Source of the DNA: Corynebacterium minutissimum
GTDB taxonomy: Bacteria > Actinomycetota > Actinomycetes > Mycobacteriales > Mycobacteriaceae
Reading direction: 5' to 3'
NCBI RefSeq assembly: GCF_000805675.1
Contig: NZ_JSEF01000004.1
Coordinates: 186,001-250,000 of the forward strand
DNA: 64,000 bases
Positions 26,496 to 34,721 of the stretch are shown here, in pieces; the first letter of the stretch is position 1, and the number at the start of each line of letters is the position of its first letter. The translations under genes and the position numbers were made by a program. Below the pieces are notes generated by a model that saw nothing but the letters and a program-made list of their open reading frames with translations, searched no databases and was not told where the DNA came from.

Positions 26496-26559
26496 GGATT
26501 CATCTCCTCCGAAGGGGTGGGGTGACTGGCCGGTTTTGTTTATCTGAGAGGAATTTTGC

Positions 26560-26828
26560 CTATTTCCGGTAAACATCTCGTCGGTGAGCAACGCGCAGGA
26601 CGAAGACTACGAGCTTTCCGTCTAAGTTTCGTAAACCACGCGATAGTGCCCGATTCGAATTCTATACAGATTGGTCGAGGCTTTTAGCTTCTTTACTCCA
26701 TCCGGACGAGGGGTAACAGCTAAGTCTTCGATTGCAGCAAGAAGTCGCCTTTGTGTCGGTCTATCGAGCTTGCGTAATTCCTTGGCTGCGGATGCCTTAT
26801 AGGTGATGCGATAAGTGGAGTTAGCCAT
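26560..26828 (-). pseudogene. RelE/ParE-type toxin, frameshifted near its C-terminus
   Basis: The reading frame from ATG 26828 encodes a RelE-like toxin (YKASAAKELRKLDRPTQRR; IRIGHYRVVYE) but meets TAG after 68 residues. In the -1 frame the sequence continues at once as DGKLVVFVLRVAHRRDVYRK and stops at 26560-26562. That is the standard end of the family, including the HRRDVYR catalytic tail. One lost base near 26626 explains it. The broken frame leaves a protein without its active site. No slippery heptamer supports programmed frameshifting. The antitoxin upstream is intact. Confidence 0.85.
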
Positions 26829-26837
26829 AGAAGGCGA

Positions 26838-27092
26838 TTAGGTGAGGCCCAGTTCTTTTTTAAGGTCTTCGTGTGAAATCTCTACGGACTCTCCTAGGGC
26901 AAGCTCAGCGGCCTGAACGTCCTCACGATCTTCCAGTGCTTCAACTGCGCGGGCGAAAAATGAAGGAGAGACGACAAAAGCGCGAATCCGGCTTCCACGA
27001 CTAGTGATGGCGACGGGCGTGTGCTGTGCCTCGTCAAGAAATTGGCTTTGGGATTGGCGGAATTGGCTGGATGCCACTGACATCGTTTTCAT
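26838..27092 (-). CDS. Phd/YefM-type antitoxin
   Basis: The 84-residue protein begins MKTMSVASSQFRQSQSQFLDEA, the N-terminal DNA-binding fold of Phd/YefM antitoxins, followed by VAITSRGSRIRAFVVSP and a charged C-terminal toxin-binding tail. The toxin gene starts 9 nt later. TACATT lies 6 nt before ATG 27092, inside a perfect 8-3-8 palindrome at 27099-27117, so autorepression is expected. Its partner RelE is frameshifted, so the antitoxin may be free-standing. Confidence 0.85.
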   Translation of the reverse strand: MKTMSVASSQFRQSQSQFLDEAQHTPVAITSRGSRIRAFVVSPSFFARAVEALEDREDVQAAELALGESVEISHEDLKKELGLT

Positions 27093-27098
27093 ACTGAA

Positions 27099-27117
27099 AA
27101 TGTACATCTTGTACATT
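27099..27117 (-). promoter_or_regulatory. Antitoxin operator with embedded -10 box
   Basis: AATGTACA-TCT-TGTACATT is a perfect dyad covering the promoter of the antitoxin gene. Each half contains TGTACA, like known YefM-type operators. Confidence 0.7.
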
Positions 27118-27153
27118 TCGGTGGGCAAGGGCCGCGGGAAAGAGGGTTCCTGT

Positions 27154-27897
27154 TTATCCGATCCGCCCCGCTAGGATACGAGGAAGCGCCTCCGCTGCGG
27201 TGGCGGTGACCACCACGTCGGCAAGCGACGAGAGGTCCGTGGGCTGCGGGGTGACTTCCACGATGGGGATGCCGCGCGCGTGGGCAATCTGCGGCAGGCC
27301 GGCGGCGGGGTAGACCACGCCGGAGGTACCCACGATGAGCAGCGCGTCCGCGGTGGACATGCGGTGCTCGGCCTCGGCCCATTCGCCGTCGGGCAGGGCC
27401 TCGCCGAACCACACGACGCCCGGGCGCACGAGCCCGCCGCACACGGGGCACTCGGGTGGCGTGATGCTCTCGACCGGTTCGTTCGGCAGCGCAATGTCCT
27501 CGTCATATGGCGTATCGCAGTCAGTGCAGCGGAAGGCGAACAGGGAGCCGTGCAGGTGGACCACGTCCTGGCTTCCGGCGCGCTCGTGCAGGTTATCGAT
27601 ATTTTGCGTGGTCACCGTCATGCCGCATGCGGCGGCAATTGCGCGGTGCCCGGCGTTGGGCTCGGCCCGCTGCGCCAGCTGAGCGCGCCACAGGTACCAG
27701 GCGAACATGGGCTTTGGTTCATTACGCCATGCGCTTATCGACGCCATCGCAACCGGATCCACGTTCTCCCAAATACCCGTCTGCGCATCGCGGTACGTGG
27801 CGATGCCGCTATCCGCGCTCATACCCGCGCCGGTGAACACCTCAACGTGGGTGGCATCAGAAAGGATCGAGTGTGCGCGCTCAAACAGGTGCTCCAT
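27154..27897 (-). CDS. NAD-dependent sirtuin deacylase (class III, CobB-like)
   Basis: The 247-residue sirtuin has GAGMSADSGIATYR (NAD site), TQNIDNLHERAG, catalytic His116 in VHLHGS, and a zinc site with Cys124, Cys127, Cys150 and Cys153. Tyr68-x-x-Arg71 (YLWR) matches the YxxR pair that binds succinyl or malonyl lysine in class III sirtuins, so desuccinylase activity is likely. TACTCT sits 6 nt before the ATG (leaderless). Confidence 0.92.
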   Translation of the reverse strand: MEHLFERAHSILSDATHVEVFTGAGMSADSGIATYRDAQTGIWENVDPVAMASISAWRNEPKPMFAWYLWRAQLAQRAEPNAGHRAIAAACGMTVTTQNIDNLHERAGSQDVVHLHGSLFAFRCTDCDTPYDEDIALPNEPVESITPPECPVCGGLVRPGVVWFGEALPDGEWAEAEHRMSTADALLIVGTSGVVYPAAGLPQIAHARGIPIVEVTPQPTDLSSLADVVVTATAAEALPRILAGRIG

Positions 27898-27901
27898 ATG
27901 C

Positions 27902-28633
27902 CTAGAGTACGGCGATGAGCACGCAGAACGCTATGGAAGCGAAAAGGGCAATGCCTATGCGCCACAGGTAGCGCCGTCCCGGTTCGTGGGCAGTGTTGAT
28001 CTGCAGCTTCGAAGGGTTCGTGGAAAAGACCGCCATGCACATCGGGTCTTTAGGTTCTTTGTAGACTCCCATGCCACCGGCAAAGCGGAGTGCTGTGTTC
28101 CGGACTTGTTCATCCTGGTCGGTGGGTATGGCTTTCACGTCCTTCGCGGATCGCAGTGTTAATCGGACGCCCTGAATCATGATGAACAGGGTGAAGCCTA
28201 CCCACGCGGCCACGAGGAGAAAGCCCGAGAAGGGGATGTCCGGTACCACCGTGCAGACCGCGGTGAGGCACACGCAGGTCGTCATGGTGAGGACTGTCTG
28301 GGCGATGAACGTGGCGGTCTTTTCGGTGAGAAGCTCCGCGCGCTGTGCCGTGGCCTGCGAGAACGGAAGTGACTCACTGGCCGGAACCCGTGTTGTCTTT
28401 CGCGCCAGCGAGACCGGTGGCACGCACAACGGCAGCGCGATGGCGAACACAACGCCGATCCACACCAGGGCCGTTGCGTTGAAGAAAGACTTGGGTTCGA
28501 AGCGGTCCGGGTTGCCCGAGCCATCGAAGTGGACGGGGATGGGATCGGGGACCGAATCCCAGCGCAGCAGCATGTACACCAGCGTGAGAGCACACATCAT
28601 AGCGGTGGCGACGTAATACTGGCGGTTTCTCAT
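27902..28633 (-). CDS. DUF1648-domain membrane protein
   Basis: The 243-residue protein has an N-terminal DUF1648 module (helix, then PIPVHFDGSGNPDRF around residues 32-46, then a second helix) and at least three more transmembrane helices. The family includes SdpI-like and regulatory membrane proteins, but no function can be assigned. TAGACT lies 7 nt before the ATG. It runs into the sirtuin gene 4 nt downstream. Confidence 0.8.
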   Translation of the reverse strand: MRNRQYYVATAMMCALTLVYMLLRWDSVPDPIPVHFDGSGNPDRFEPKSFFNATALVWIGVVFAIALPLCVPPVSLARKTTRVPASESLPFSQATAQRAELLTEKTATFIAQTVLTMTTCVCLTAVCTVVPDIPFSGFLLVAAWVGFTLFIMIQGVRLTLRSAKDVKAIPTDQDEQVRNTALRFAGGMGVYKEPKDPMCMAVFSTNPSKLQINTAHEPGRRYLWRIGIALFASIAFCVLIAVL

Positions 28634-28727
28634 GGCCGCGAGTCTACAAAAGGGGGTGTCTGGTTGGGGGCGTTGTAGGAGTCGATCCCGTGCATGGTTC
28701 GAGGTCCATTCCTATAGCATGGGCTTC

Positions 28728-29027
28728 ATGGAAGAAAAACGACTGTCCTCATTATTTTTTGGCAATGTTGTTCTTGAGTCCCAGGCGTCAGGAACATTCC
28801 CAAAAATCTACGCTGATGATATGCACTCGTATTGGATGCGTCCGAGTAATGATGGCATGCTCTCTGTACCGCTAGATGATCTACGCGGAAACATCAGCTC
28901 CGATAGGGCTGAGAAACTCTCCAACAAAATATTTGAATCTGTGTCCGCAGAATTGAACGCTAATTATCCAGGAGGAAAAAGCCAAGCAGTAAAAGAACTG
29001 ACTGCCTGGCTTTTACAGGACTCCTAA
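28728..29027 (+). CDS. Hypothetical protein in accessory region
   Basis: The 99-residue soluble protein (MEEKRLSSLFFGN to LLQDS) has no recognised domain; the C-terminal half is helical. Its AT content is higher than its neighbours', a sign of accessory origin. A TATAGC box at 28713 precedes ATG 28728 by 9 nt; ATG 28719 is an alternative. It overlaps the end of the convergent secreted-protein pseudogene by 4 nt. Confidence 0.55.
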   Translation: MEEKRLSSLFFGNVVLESQASGTFPKIYADDMHSYWMRPSNDGMLSVPLDDLRGNISSDRAEKLSNKIFESVSAELNANYPGGKSQAVKELTAWLLQDS

Positions 29028-29534
29028 ACATCGAAGGGGAGATGTACTTCCTTAGAAACGTCATACCCTGTATGTTCCCCTGCTTGAATTTTTCCGTCTA
29101 TACGGTAGTCATGACCTGATTTAGAGGATCCGCAATCTACTTCCCCTTGAACAAATCCATAGCCGCCCTCAGTGAGATTCTTCTCCATTTCATCTACATT
29201 TTGGTAGAAAAATCCGGCATGCTCTTCTTGAAGACGAATCTTAGCGCTTAATGGCAGAAAACCACTTCCAACGCATTTGACATGCAAACCATAAGTAAGC
29301 TTGTTACCGGCTTCGACTCGCGGACCTGCAAACGTACCTGTGCAAGTTCCTGCCCCGATTGCACCATAAGCTGTGTGTGCGGGAACTCATATCCTCGTCA
29401 CCGAATGTAAAGGTAAAACTATCGTTGGTGGTTCCTTCGTCCATAGGAGAAGAATCGGCTAGAGCGGGCGGGGAAAAAATAAGTGCTATAGAAAGCACGG
29501 TTGTTGGGACAGTGCAAGAGAGAACCTTACGCAT
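29024..29534 (-). pseudogene. Secreted protein gene broken by a frameshift
   Basis: The gene starts at ATG 29534 after a GGAGGAAAT ribosome site and encodes a clear signal peptide (MRKVLSCTVPTTVLSIALIF to ALA). After GDEDM (codons ending near 29390) the frame is lost. The next frame continues without stops as VPAHTAYGAIGAGTCTGTFAG, then on to the conserved-looking end HLPFDV at 29027. One inserted base or two lost bases near 29386-29392 explain it. The intact product would be a secreted protein of about 168 residues with two or more Cys; the family is unknown. Confidence 0.75.
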
Positions 29535-29704
29535 ATTTCCTCCTTGCTTATTGAACTCACTCTGGCTGTATCGCAGATACGATAGTTGCGATCGTCTAAA
29601 GCCAAACACCTTCCCCAAGGTGTTGATCACGCCATAACCGTTCTTAGTTTCTCTTACTCAGCCGCCGAGTGAGGCGTTGTAGGGGGCTGTGCCTTTCGGG
29701 CACT

Positions 29705-29808
29705 TTGCAGATGGCATCTGTCAAAAGGCATCTTTGGGTTTAAAAACGTCATCTGCGCGGGGTAAAAGGCGTTTTTAGCTCTGAAAACGCCTTCTGATAG
29801 ATGCCTTC
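29705..29808 (-). repeat. 104-bp dispersed intergenic repeat, copy A
   Basis: Read on the minus strand this segment aligns without gaps to 56437-56540 on the plus strand, with about 77 of 104 bases identical. The last 24 bases are identical. It is built of inverted words (AAGGCGTTTT / AAAACGCCTT, GGCATCT / AGATGCC) that can form several hairpins. It fills the 330-nt gap between the secreted pseudogene and moeB. Confidence 0.8.
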
Positions 29809-29864
29809 TATCAGATGCCATGTGGGTAGAGGAAAGGGAGCAAGGGTTCGGGCTATGGTTTGGT

Positions 29865-30944
29865 CTATGTGTCGTCGTGTTCGGCCTCTAGGTTATCGAG
29901 AGAGATGGTCTCCAGATCGCCTCGGCGGGCGGCCGCGGCCTCGGACTCAAGCTCAGAGATGTGTTCTTGCCAGGCGGTGATGCCGCCGCGCAGCGAGTAG
30001 ACGTTGCTGAAGCCGCGGGCGCGCAGGGCCTCGACTGCTTGGGCGGAGCGCAGGCCGCTGGCGCAGTAGAGCACGGCGAGGTCGTCAGGGGCTAGGGGCG
30101 GGTTGTGGCCGGCGAGGATGTCATCGAGCGGGAGGTGCTGCGAGCGCGGGATGAGGGAAGTGGCGCGTTCGGGGGAAGTGCGGACGTCGATAAGCGTGGC
30201 GTCCTCTGGGATCTCGCGAATATCCGTGGGGTTGTCGGGGCGCGCCGGGGTAGCGCCGCCTGCGCGCACGGGGATGTATTCCCAGGTCCCGGCGAGGGAA
30301 TCGTAGTAGCCCAGCGTGCCGATGAGCGGGGTGCCGATACCCGTGAGGAGCTTAAGCGCCTCCACCGCCAAGGCGGAGCCGGCCACACCGACGACCGGGC
30401 CCATCACGCCGGCCTGCGAGCAGGAAGGCACCTGCGGGTCGGTGGGGAAGAGGTCCTCGTAGACCGGGCCGTGGCCGGAGTGGAAGACGGTGAGCTGCGC
30501 GTCGTATCCCAGAAGCGAAGCCCACACGTGCGGAATGCCCAGCTCATGGGCGGCCCAGGAGGCTAGGTGGCGGGAGTAGAAATTATCGGTGCCATCGATG
30601 ATGAGGTCAGCGCCGCGCAGTTGCTCCAAGGCGGTATCGGGTGTGAGGCGTGAGAACTGCTCGACGGTGCACTCCGGGTTGAGGGCATTCAAGGCCGCAG
30701 CGGCGGATTCGGTTTTGGGCTGGCCTACGGTCGCCGTGCTGTGGATGACCTGGCGGTGCAGGTTGGAGAGGGAAACGGTGTCGTCATCGAAAAGCAGGAT
30801 GCGCCCCACGCCCGCGCCTGCCAGGTAGAGCAGGGCAGGCGAGCCCAGGCCGCCGGCGCCGATGACGGCGACTGTGGAAGAGTGAAGCCGTTGCTGTGTG
30901 GAGGTGCCCCAGAGGGTTTCCTGGCGTGCGTAGCGTGAACTCAT
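29865..30944 (-). CDS. moeB: Molybdopterin-synthase adenylyltransferase with rhodanese domain (MoeB/MoeZ)
   Basis: The 359-residue protein has an E1-like ThiF/MoeB domain (GAGGLGSPALLYLAGAGVG, residues 28-46; DDTVSLSNLHRQ; DGTDNF; Cys175 in PSCSQAG). A C-terminal rhodanese domain has the active loop CASGLRS from Cys294. It adenylates and may sulfurate the C-terminus of MoaD. No CxxC zinc pairs are visible, unlike E. coli MoeB. It follows moaE with an ATGA overlap. Confidence 0.92.
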   Translation of the reverse strand: MSSRYARQETLWGTSTQQRLHSSTVAVIGAGGLGSPALLYLAGAGVGRILLFDDDTVSLSNLHRQVIHSTATVGQPKTESAAAALNALNPECTVEQFSRLTPDTALEQLRGADLIIDGTDNFYSRHLASWAAHELGIPHVWASLLGYDAQLTVFHSGHGPVYEDLFPTDPQVPSCSQAGVMGPVVGVAGSALAVEALKLLTGIGTPLIGTLGYYDSLAGTWEYIPVRAGGATPARPDNPTDIREIPEDATLIDVRTSPERATSLIPRSQHLPLDDILAGHNPPLAPDDLAVLYCASGLRSAQAVEALRARGFSNVYSLRGGITAWQEHISELESEAAAARRGDLETISLDNLEAEHDDT

Positions 30945-31360
30945 TCCAGGCCTACCCAGGTGGTGGTGTCATCGGTGTGCAGCTGTTCCTTCCAGATGGG
31001 GACTTCCGCCTTGACGCGGTCGGCGCAGGTAGAGGCTGCCTCGAAGGCGTCCTTGCGGTGCGCGGAGGCGGCGGCAACGATGAAGGCGGATTCGCCAATT
31101 TCTAGTGGGCCAGTACGGTGTGCGCACCAGAGGCGCACGGCGGGGAAGGCAGCAGCGACGTCAGCGGCCACGCGCTCGATTTCCTGCTGGGCTGAGGGAT
31201 GCGCGGTGTAGGTCAGGAGTTTCACACCCCGGCCGGAGTCGTGGTTGCGCACGATGCCGTCGAATAAAACGACAGCACCCGTTTCTGCGGTAGCGATGTC
31301 CGGGGCGGAGATGGGCTCAGCGCTGATGTGGGCGCCGAGTAAGCCGAAGTTAGTGCTCAT
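30941..31360 (-). CDS. moaE: Molybdopterin synthase catalytic subunit MoaE
   Basis: The 139-residue protein has the MoaE core: ETGAVVLFDGIVRNHD, LTYTAHPSAQQE, the HRTGPLEIGE segment and a C-terminal KAEVPIWKEQ with the catalytic Lys residues. With MoaD it inserts two sulfurs into precursor Z. ATG 31360 lies inside the end of the mog gene (11-nt overlap), so it is translationally coupled. Confidence 0.95.
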   Translation of the reverse strand: MSTNFGLLGAHISAEPISAPDIATAETGAVVLFDGIVRNHDSGRGVKLLTYTAHPSAQQEIERVAADVAAAFPAVRLWCAHRTGPLEIGESAFIVAAASAHRKDAFEAASTCADRVKAEVPIWKEQLHTDDTTTWVGLE

Positions 31361-31820
31361 TGATGCCTTCCAGCTGGTTGATGATGTGGTTAAGCACCGG
31401 TTCGAGGACCGCGCAGCCGTCTTTGGCAGCGCCCGTGGAGCCGGGCAGGGCCATGGCGAAAGTGGTGTTGGAGACGCCAGCAACGGTACGCGAGAGCGCT
31501 GCAGTGGGAATGGCGGCGGAGTGCGCGTAGAAGGCGTGGGCCAGGCCGGGGAGCTCGCGCTCGAGGTGTGGGGCGAGTGCTTCGACGGTGTGGTCATCGG
31601 GGCTGATGCCCGTGCCGCCGGAGGTGAGGATGACGGAGGGGGCATCGGCGAAGGCGGTGGCCAAGGCGGAGTCGATGTCGGCGTCCGCGACAACGAGGGG
31701 CTGCGGGGTATCGAAGCCCTGTTCACGCAGGAAGTTCACCAAGATGGGTCCGGAGCGGTCCTCGTACTCGCCGGCGGCGGCGCGGGTCGAGGCAACGATA
31801 ACGAGTGCGCGTCGGGTCAT
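31350..31820 (-). CDS. mog: Molybdopterin adenylyltransferase / MoaB-like protein
   Basis: The 156-residue protein has the MoCF-binding fold: VILTSGGTGISPDD around residues 63-76 and ALPGSTGAAKDG near the C-terminus. It adenylates molybdopterin before metal insertion by MoeA. Mog and MoaB are hard to separate by sequence alone. It overlaps both moeA and moaE. Confidence 0.88.
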   Translation of the reverse strand: MTRRALVIVASTRAAAGEYEDRSGPILVNFLREQGFDTPQPLVVADADIDSALATAFADAPSVILTSGGTGISPDDHTVEALAPHLERELPGLAHAFYAHSAAIPTAALSRTVAGVSNTTFAMALPGSTGAAKDGCAVLEPVLNHIINQLEGINEH

Positions 31821-32968
31821 GAGAGCGGGAACACCTCCACGAGGTCGCCGGCTGAAAGCTGCGTGTTAGCCGGGATACGGATGAGGGCGTTAGCACCGAT
31901 GGCCTGGGACATCAGGTGGGAGCTGGTGCCGCCGAGGAAGGAGGCTGTTGCTGTGCCATCGGAAATACTGATAGTTCCGCGGCGGAACTGCTCGCGGTTG
32001 TTGAGTCCGTCTGCGGGTTCCACCAGGTGTGCGCTGAAAGGAGCCGGGGCATGACCAAGGACGGGCGCCAAGTAGAGGCGGAAGCTCACCAGCGTGGAGA
32101 TAGGGTTGCCGGGGAAGCAGACCACGGGGACGTCGCCAAGGCGGGACAGGCCCTGTGGGCCGCCGGGCTGCTGCGCCACGTGGCCGAACCAGCCATCCTC
32201 TTCAAAGATTTGGCGGATGACCTCGAACTTTCCGTGGGAGATGCCGCCGGAAGTAACGATGACATCGGGGCGGTGGGTGATGACTGCTTCGGCGAGGTCC
32301 GCACGCAGGGCAGAAGGATCGTCATTCGTTCGCACGAAGCCAGCCACCTCGATGCCATACTGCGCAGCCAAGGCCGCGAGCATCGGTGCATTGGAATCGG
32401 GGATGGTGGCCTCGCCGTCGCCACCGATTTCCGCGCCGCCGGTGCAGATGAGGATGCGGGCGGGCGCGAAGGTGAGGACTTCGGTCAGGCCCTGGGAGGC
32501 GAGGGTGGCGATGGAGGGGGCGTCGAGAAGCGCGTGCTCTGTGACGAGAGTGGTTCCGGCCTGGACGTCGGAGCCCGCGCGGCGGATGAACTGCTCGGGG
32601 GCTGCCGGCACCGTGACGGTAGCGCCTTCCTCCGGGAAGCGCGGGGGCTCGCAGTGCTCGACGGGGACGATGGTCGCGGTGCCCTCAGGGACTTTCGCTC
32701 CGGTCATGATGGGAAGGGCGGTGCCTTGCTCGAGCGAGCCCGGGGGATCACCCGCCGCGATAGTGCGGCCGACGGTGAAGGTGCCGCCGTCACATGTGGG
32801 AAGCGCATAGCCATCCATCTGCGAATTATCGAAAGGCGGAAGGTCCTGCTCCGCATGGTACGTCGCGGCGGCGCGGCGGCCGAAGGCGCTGGTTAGGGGA
32901 GTGGAGACCGCGCGAGGCTGCGGAAGGGCCGCGCGAACGGCGGCGAGGTGTTCCTCATAGGTGCGCAT
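31817..32968 (-). CDS. moeA: Molybdopterin molybdenumtransferase MoeA
   Basis: The 383-residue enzyme shows DLPPFDNSQMDGYAL (residues about 41-55), IMTGAKVPEGTATIVPVE, the MoCF-binding VTSGGISHGKFE and FPGNPISTLVSF. ATG 32968 follows AAGGAAT, which decides it over an upstream extension. It inserts molybdate into adenylated molybdopterin. It heads the minus-strand set moeA-mog-moaE-moeB, divergent from moaD. Confidence 0.95.
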   Translation of the reverse strand: MRTYEEHLAAVRAALPQPRAVSTPLTSAFGRRAAATYHAEQDLPPFDNSQMDGYALPTCDGGTFTVGRTIAAGDPPGSLEQGTALPIMTGAKVPEGTATIVPVEHCEPPRFPEEGATVTVPAAPEQFIRRAGSDVQAGTTLVTEHALLDAPSIATLASQGLTEVLTFAPARILICTGGAEIGGDGEATIPDSNAPMLAALAAQYGIEVAGFVRTNDDPSALRADLAEAVITHRPDVIVTSGGISHGKFEVIRQIFEEDGWFGHVAQQPGGPQGLSRLGDVPVVCFPGNPISTLVSFRLYLAPVLGHAPAPFSAHLVEPADGLNNREQFRRGTISISDGTATASFLGGTSSHLMSQAIGANALIRIPANTQLSAGDLVEVFPLS

Positions 32969-33008
32969 CAGATTCCTTCCTGTCACGGAGGCTGGCATAG
33001 TGGCAACC

Positions 33009-33263
33009 ATGGTTGACATACACTACTTTGCCGCAGCCCGCGCCGCCGCAGGGCGCGCGCAGGACACAGCGCAGGCAGCGACGCTGGGGGAGTTACTGGA
33101 CGTGTTGCGTGCTCGGCATACCGGCAGCACCGAGGCCGGAATGAGCTTTGCGGAGGTGCTGGAGCGCTGCACCTTCCTCGTGGATGGTGCGAGCGCTACC
33201 GAGGACGCTGTGCTTTCCGACGCCTCCCGCGTCGACGTCCTCCCACCCTTCGCTGGTGGTTAG
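33009..33263 (+). CDS. moaD: Molybdopterin synthase sulfur carrier MoaD
   Basis: The 84-residue ubiquitin-like protein ends in Gly-Gly (PPFAGG), the thiocarboxylate site charged by MoeB. ATG 33009 begins MVDIHYFAAARAAAG, the usual MoaD start, with CATAGT 7 nt upstream. It is transcribed away from moeA from a 40-nt shared promoter region and overlaps the convergent next gene by 4 nt. Confidence 0.93.
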   Translation: MVDIHYFAAARAAAGRAQDTAQAATLGELLDVLRARHTGSTEAGMSFAEVLERCTFLVDGASATEDAVLSDASRVDVLPPFAGG

Positions 33264-33631
33264 TTTCGGCTGCGCAGGGGACTAGTAAAGAAGTTCACCA
33301 CGCCGGAAACGATCGCGAGAACAATCGCGCCGATGATGGCAGCACCCCAGCCGTCGATGACGAGTGAGTCCATCAGCGCGCTGACGAGGAGCAGGACCGC
33401 GCCGTTAATGACGAGCGCGAACAGGCCCAGTGTCAGGCAGGTCAGCGGGGCGCCGAGGAAGCGGAGCACCGGGGTGACGACCTCATTGACGATGATGAAG
33501 ACCGCCGCGATAAGCAGGAAATTCTGGGTGCTAGCGGGGACGATGTCGATTCCGGGGACAATCGCCACCACGGCCCAGAAGGCCACCGCGACGGCAATGA
33601 CGTTGAGTGCAAAATTGATAAATGTCTTCAC
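33260..33631 (-). CDS. Four-helix membrane protein of the PF04020 'phage holin' superfamily
   Basis: The 123-residue protein has four transmembrane helices with INFALNVIAVAVAFW at the start and APLTCLTLGLFALVINGAVLLL in the middle, typical of this actinobacterial family. Despite the name there is no phage context. The GTG start at 33631 has TAGAGT 6 nt upstream. The physiological role is unknown. Confidence 0.88.
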   Translation of the reverse strand: MKTFINFALNVIAVAVAFWAVVAIVPGIDIVPASTQNFLLIAAVFIIVNEVVTPVLRFLGAPLTCLTLGLFALVINGAVLLLVSALMDSLVIDGWGAAIIGAIVLAIVSGVVNFFTSPLRSRN

Positions 33632-33652
33632 AACTGCACTCTAGCGCGAAAA

Positions 33653-34711
33653 CTACTCCTCTGCAGCGAAGGCAGCGTCCCACGCCTTAAGCAGGACGTC
33701 GGTTTCCTCAGCTGTGGTCACGGTTACGCGCACGCCCTCGGGAAAGGCGCGGACGAGAACGTCATTGCCGGCAAGCTGTGCAGCAACGTCCTGCGGGGAG
33801 CCCAGCTTCGCAATGGTGTCTGCCGCGAACCAGATGTGGTTGGCCTGGGATTCCGGTACGCCAAAGTCCGCGAAGTGCTCCACCAGGCGGTCACGCTGCT
33901 TAACGGTCTCATCGGTGCGCTCGCGCAGCTCCTTCTGGGCGGCCAACGAAGCCACAGCACCTGCCTGCGCGATGGAGTTCACGGAGAACGGGATGGACAC
34001 CTTGCTCAGCGCCTCGATGATCTCGGCGTTGCCGAAGGCATAGCCTAAGCGGACACCGGCCAGGCCATAGGCCTTGGAGAAGGTGCGCAGGCCAATGATG
34101 TTGTCGTGGGTGTGGACATAGTCGGTGGCCAGCGGGACGGCGTCGTTGCGGTTGTATTCGATGTAGGCCTCATCGAGCGACACGATGACGTCCTTCGGGA
34201 CCTTGGCCAAGAAGGCGTCGAACTCTTCCTTGGTGATGATGGAGCCGGTGGGGTTATTCGGGTTGCACACGAAGACCAGGCGGGTCTTGTCCGTGATGGC
34301 CGCCGCCATGGCCTCTAAGTCGACGCGGTGATCTGCGGTGAGCGGGATCTTGACCGGGGTAGCGCCAACGACCTGCGCGAAGATGGGATAAGCCTCGAAG
34401 GAGCGCCAGGGGAAGACAATCTCATCACCGGGTACTGAGGTGATCTGCACCAGCTGTTGGCAAATCGCGGAGGAACCCGCACCGGTGGTGACCTGTTCCG
34501 GGGTGACGCCAAGGTTTTCTGCCAGCGCCTTGCGGATTTCCACCGCGCCCATATCCGGGTAGCGGTTAACGTGCGCGGCAGCTACCTCCATGGCCTTGAG
34601 CGCGCCGGGCAGCGGCTCCTGAGCCGCCTCGTTGGAGGAGAGCTTCAAGGCGTGCTCGGCGTTCTTTCCGGGAACGTAGGCGGGCAGGGAGGAAAGGTCT
34701 GGTCGAATCAT
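33653..34711 (-). CDS. pat: Aromatic amino-acid aminotransferase (Pat, HisC-like)
   Basis: The 352-residue fold-I PLP enzyme shows the PLP lysine in RTFSKAYGLAGVRLGY, an NPNNPTGS motif and a C-terminal substrate Arg region (FPEGVRVTV). It matches HisC-type aromatic aminotransferases of actinobacteria, which convert Phe, Tyr and Trp to their 2-keto acids. It lies 10 nt after the decarboxylase gene with a GGTGGAGA ribosome site, so it is the last gene of that operon. A true HisC role is less likely because no his genes are nearby. Confidence 0.88.
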   Translation of the reverse strand: MIRPDLSSLPAYVPGKNAEHALKLSSNEAAQEPLPGALKAMEVAAAHVNRYPDMGAVEIRKALAENLGVTPEQVTTGAGSSAICQQLVQITSVPGDEIVFPWRSFEAYPIFAQVVGATPVKIPLTADHRVDLEAMAAAITDKTRLVFVCNPNNPTGSIITKEEFDAFLAKVPKDVIVSLDEAYIEYNRNDAVPLATDYVHTHDNIIGLRTFSKAYGLAGVRLGYAFGNAEIIEALSKVSIPFSVNSIAQAGAVASLAAQKELRERTDETVKQRDRLVEHFADFGVPESQANHIWFAADTIAKLGSPQDVAAQLAGNDVLVRAFPEGVRVTVTTAEETDVLLKAWDAAFAAEE

Positions 34712-34721
34712 GGTCTCCACC

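Noticed and set aside
26600..26640. Programmed -1 frameshift in the RelE gene
   Set aside because: The junction GAA-ACT-TAG has no X-XXY-YYZ slippery heptamer, so a simple base loss is more likely.
33260..33631. Prophage signal from the 'phage holin' family name
   Set aside because: The family is a common chromosomal actinobacterial membrane protein and no phage genes are nearby.
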